16,095 nucleotides of DNA from JALHUB01 sp050010555 (GTDB taxonomy: Bacteria > Chloroflexota > Dehalococcoidia > DSTF01 > JALHUB01): positions 1 through 16,095 of the forward strand of contig JBEKKV010000047.1 of NCBI GenBank assembly GCA_050010555.1, in the 5' to 3' direction. The position numbers were made by a program, and so were the translations under genes. Below, piece after piece: positions 14,713-16,095 of this stretch. Each line of letters begins with the position of its first letter. The first letter of the stretch is position 1. Under the pieces are notes generated by a model, which did no database searches, was not told the DNA's origin, and worked only from the letters and a program-made list of their open reading frames with translations.

Positions 14713-14799
14713 GGGGATAACTATGCCGGACCGCGGGCTATGTTCAACACAACCTGCTGCACTCAGCATAGCCCGTGGTAGGACATAACCGGCATCCCT
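14713..14799. other. Imperfect ~85-bp inverted repeat (stem-loop) in the leader region
   Basis: CCGCGGGCTATG (14731-14742) pairs with CATAGCCCGTGG (14767-14778), with one G-U pair on the plus strand. An outer pair ATGCCGG (14723-14729) and CCGGCAT (14789-14795) and a partial GGGAT/ATCCC extend it. It lies about 190-270 bases upstream of the beta-helix ATG, inside its predicted 5' leader. I do not recognise an RNA class. Confidence 0.5.
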
Positions 14800-14826
14800 T
14801 GCCAGACTGCTTGTCGTGGGTACCTC

Positions 14827-14885
14827 GCACCTGTTTTCGGGGCGGAGGTGCCAATCCGTGACGCAAACATAGGCCCCGAGGACAG
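14827..14885. other. Second stem-loop with a mutually exclusive alternative
   Basis: CTGTTTTCGGGGC (14831-14843) pairs over 13 positions with GCCCCGAGGACAG (14873-14885), two of them G-U on the plus strand. A competing stem GCACCT/AGGTGC (14827-14832 and 14846-14851) uses the same bases. The longer stem also covers the predicted minus-strand promoter. The 457-base gap 14545-15001 otherwise contains no gene I can support. Confidence 0.4.
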
Positions 14886-14895
14886 AGGATGTCAA
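14866..14895 (-). promoter_or_regulatory. Promoter for the beta-helix gene
   Basis: On the minus strand, a perfect TTGACA (14895-14890), an 18-base spacer and TATGTT (14871-14866). The start near 14859 would give an unusually long leader of about 330 bases that contains the stem-loop at 14713-14799. Confidence 0.5.
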
Positions 14896-14932
14896 GGATC
14901 CAACCGGCCTGAAGATGAACGATGAGACAAAT

Positions 14933-14948
14933 GTCTCAAACATACGTT
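14933..14948. promoter_or_regulatory. Perfect dyad TGAGAC-N4-GTCTCA, candidate operator
   Basis: TGAGACAAATGTCTCA is a perfect six-base inverted repeat around AAAT. It lies about 75-90 bases upstream of the predicted beta-helix transcript start, a usual position for an activator site, and just downstream of the HTH-PAS regulator gene. Confidence 0.45.
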
Positions 14949-15001
14949 GAAGGCTGTCAGTCACAAACGGAGCGGTCTGCAGGAGCCCGAACTTCTTCCT
15001 C

Positions 15002-15550
15002 TCATATGCGCTGGACTACAATCCCCAGGATGGCAGGCCTGCCGCGGTACATGATCTGGCCCGCGCTAGCTATCATTGCGTCCTTCTCTTGCCCATCCTT
15101 GCAGAGGATTCTGATCGCATAGCTTGTGGGAGCTGGTTCACCCTGCATTCTCAGTTCATAGTGCTTGGTCGTAGTGCTCTTGGATCCCGGAGCCATCAGC
15201 TCCACGAAGGGCATCCCCACCATTTCGTTAGGTTCATACCCGTGGATCCCCTCCAGGACCCTATTGGCGAACTTCACGAGTCGATCTTGTAGGATTACCA
15301 CGCCGTCCGTGGCTTGCTGCAGCACGCGAAGCAGGGATTGAGTCTCTCTTTCCTGAACGAGCAGAGCGATGGCGCTTCTGGTGCTTTCTGCTCCCGTCTT
15401 GATCAAGATCTTCTTAATGCAGTTCTGAACGCGTGCTCTGGATAGGAAGACCTCTGCACAGATAGCCGCGTTGCATTTCCCTTCCACCAGAAGCTCAGCG
15501 ACTCGCCGCTCGCGGGGGTCGAGCTCGTCCCACTTCCAGTCGCTCTTCAC
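15002..15550 (-). CDS. LuxR-type HTH regulator with C-terminal PAS domain (reversed order)
   Basis: A 182-residue predicted transcription factor. Residues 8-66 form a LuxR/GerE-type HTH ('LDPRERRVAELLVEGKCNAA' continuing 'ICAEVFLSRARVQNCIKKIL'), with the E-R-V-A-x-L-x-x-G-x-x-N pattern of the family. Residues 72-182 resemble a PAS fold ('LLRVLQQATDGVVILQDR', 'FANRVLEGIHGYEPNEMVGM', 'RILCKDGQEKDAMIASAGQI', 'GRPAILGIVVQRI'). Most LuxR-type regulators have the sensor first and the HTH last; here it is reversed. Three cysteines lie in the HTH region. The GTG at 15550 has GGAGG four bases upstream; an in-frame TTG at 15625 has its purine run directly abutting and is unlikely. It is transcribed in the same direction as the beta-helix gene, which it may control. 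The signal is unknown. Confidence 0.8.
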   Translation of the reverse strand: MKSDWKWDELDPRERRVAELLVEGKCNAAICAEVFLSRARVQNCIKKILIKTGAESTRSAIALLVQERETQSLLRVLQQATDGVVILQDRLVKFANRVLEGIHGYEPNEMVGMPFVELMAPGSKSTTTKHYELRMQGEPAPTSYAIRILCKDGQEKDAMIASAGQIMYRGRPAILGIVVQRI

Positions 15551-15618
15551 GTCGCCTCCGATGAACGCAAATCGGTGCCGCGCCGGATTGACGATGGGAC
15601 GGGGGCAACGACACGCAT
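15547..15618 (-). CDS. 23-codon upstream ORF coupled to the HTH-PAS gene
   Basis: An ATG at 15618 with GGGAGG seven bases upstream opens a frame encoding 23 residues (MRVVAPVPSSIRRGTDLRSS and three more). Its TGA (15549-15547) overlaps the regulator's GTG as GTGA, the classic geometry for translational coupling. It could be a leader peptide that sets regulator translation. The peptide itself resembles nothing I know. Confidence 0.45.
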   Translation of the reverse strand: MRVVAPVPSSIRRGTDLRSSEAT

Positions 15619-15624
15619 AACACA

Positions 15625-15657
15625 ACCTCCCTGTTAGCGGAGGCCAATTAGGAGGGT
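15625..15657 (-). promoter_or_regulatory. Leader hairpin masking the Shine-Dalgarno of the HTH-PAS operon
   Basis: In the transcript, ACCCTCC (15657-15651) is perfectly complementary to GGGAGGT (15631-15625), which contains the ribosome binding site for the upstream ORF. The loop is 19 bases and holds a second GCCTCC that could also pair with it. This is the layout of a translational switch. Confidence 0.5.
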
Positions 15658-15684
15658 AATCAGTAACGAGCCACCAATGCGGCG

Positions 15685-15712
15685 ATTATAGCACTGCCGG
15701 TGCCGGTGTCAA
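15685..15712 (-). promoter_or_regulatory. Consensus sigma-70 promoter for the HTH-PAS operon
   Basis: On the minus strand, perfect TTGACA (15712-15707), a 16-base spacer and perfect TATAAT (15690-15685). The start near 15678 gives a 60-base leader that includes the hairpin over the Shine-Dalgarno. Confidence 0.8.
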
Positions 15713-15805
15713 GGTCTCGCCACTGACGGCATCACGATGTCCGGATCGTGTGCGTCCCGATGGCCTATCTTCCAACTGCTAGAACGAAAAGGCCCAGAAC
15801 GCAAA

Positions 15806-15836
15806 GGAGAGGGAGGGCATAATCTCCCCCCTCTCC
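15806..15836 (-). terminator. Probable terminator of the right-edge gene
   Basis: GGAGAGGG (15806-15813) and CCCTCTCC (15829-15836) pair, with an inner GGG/CCC after one bulged base. On the minus strand the stem is followed by TTTGCGTT, a short T-rich stretch. It lies about 95 bases past the stop of the right-edge gene and before the HTH-PAS promoter. The stretch 15713-15929 holds no gene I can support. Confidence 0.55.
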
Positions 15837-15929
15837 TCCGGTCTATAAAGGCCCTATTGTGGCAGCTCGGCAGGCACCGCTAATTCATTGTTCCAGTCTA
15901 TACCTGGACGTCGGGCGTCCTCTGTTCGC

Positions 15930-16095
15930 CTAGGGGTCTATTGGCGGAACAGGAACAGCCTGGTCGTTAGGTATAGGGTTGTCGCAGGTGCTGTAGTTGC
16001 GACCGAAGACGAACTGCAGGTCCTTGATATCGATGTCGCCGTCAGACGACGCCGGCTCCAGGTCGTACCACTGGTCGTAGAGCTGCAGGCCGGTG
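15930..16095 (-). CDS. C-terminus of a second dockerin-like secreted protein (runs off right edge)
   Basis: The minus-strand frame entering at 16094 and ending at the TAG 15932-15930 encodes 54 residues. It contains 'LEPASSDGDIDIKDLQFVFG' and 'RNYSTCDNP', a loop of dockerin/EF-hand type (D-G-D-I-D-I-K-D-L), then a short Pro-rich tail. It resembles the tail of the beta-helix protein downstream in type but not in detail. The body of the protein and its start lie beyond the window, so its role is unknown. A hairpin with CTGTTC/GAACAG arms (15921-15951) overlaps the stop codon. Confidence 0.7.
   Translation of the reverse strand, partial: TGLQLYDQWYDLEPASSDGDIDIKDLQFVFGRNYSTCDNPIPNDQAVPVPPIDP

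Overview
This 16 kb window is high-GC bacterial chromosome. It most resembles Chloroflexota, probably a Dehalococcoidia-like lineage. That is inference, from the tmRNA tag (reads GERQFALAA, close to the tag I recall for Dehalococcoides), the long Thr/Pro 'TPTPTET' linkers on secreted proteins with dockerin-like tails, and a Rdx-family selenoprotein. TGA is still a normal stop in several genes (the 237-aa cassette gene, the IS110 fragment, the HTH-PAS regulator), so the genetic code is standard.

Layout. 1-93 is the C-terminal scrap of an IS110-family transposase. 197-1087 (+) is a lipoprotein made of six TolB-type PD40 propeller blades. 1160-3300 (-) is a class III (GSA-aminomutase-like) aminotransferase whose 3' end exists twice: between the two copies sits a lower-GC cassette with one unknown 237-aa gene. 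3525-5297 (-) is a Tat-exported amidase_2/PGRP-type peptidoglycan amidase. 5533-6312 (-) is an SGNH/GDSL lipoprotein hydrolase. 6409-6657 (+) is a gene that simple ORF calling breaks: an 82-residue SelW-like Rdx protein with an in-frame UGA in a C-x-x-U motif, followed by a hairpin that fits the bacterial SECIS pattern. 6819-7373 (+) is a membrane J-like protein without an HPD loop. A c-di-GMP-I (GEMM-I) riboswitch aptamer (about 7541-7640) precedes a membrane GGDEF diguanylate cyclase (7746-8579), a likely product-feedback circuit. Then come an S41 C-terminal processing protease (8797-10014), smpB (10041-10487) and ssrA/tmRNA (10519-10871), followed by two strong hairpins.

The right third is a secreted-protein region on the minus strand: a 1129-aa beta-helix / TPT-linker / thrombospondin-3-like / dockerin-like protein (11137-14526), a 330-base leader region with a promoter, dyads and unexplained stem-loops, an unusual LuxR-type HTH-PAS regulator (15002-15550) with a consensus promoter, a hairpin over a Shine-Dalgarno and a 23-codon upstream ORF, and the C-terminus of another dockerin-like protein running off the right edge (15930-16095).

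Most genes are housekeeping or envelope functions. The least ordinary items are the selenoprotein with its SECIS, the duplicated aminotransferase 3' end with cassette, the c-di-GMP riboswitch/cyclase pair, and the structured leader DNA around the beta-helix and HTH-PAS genes.
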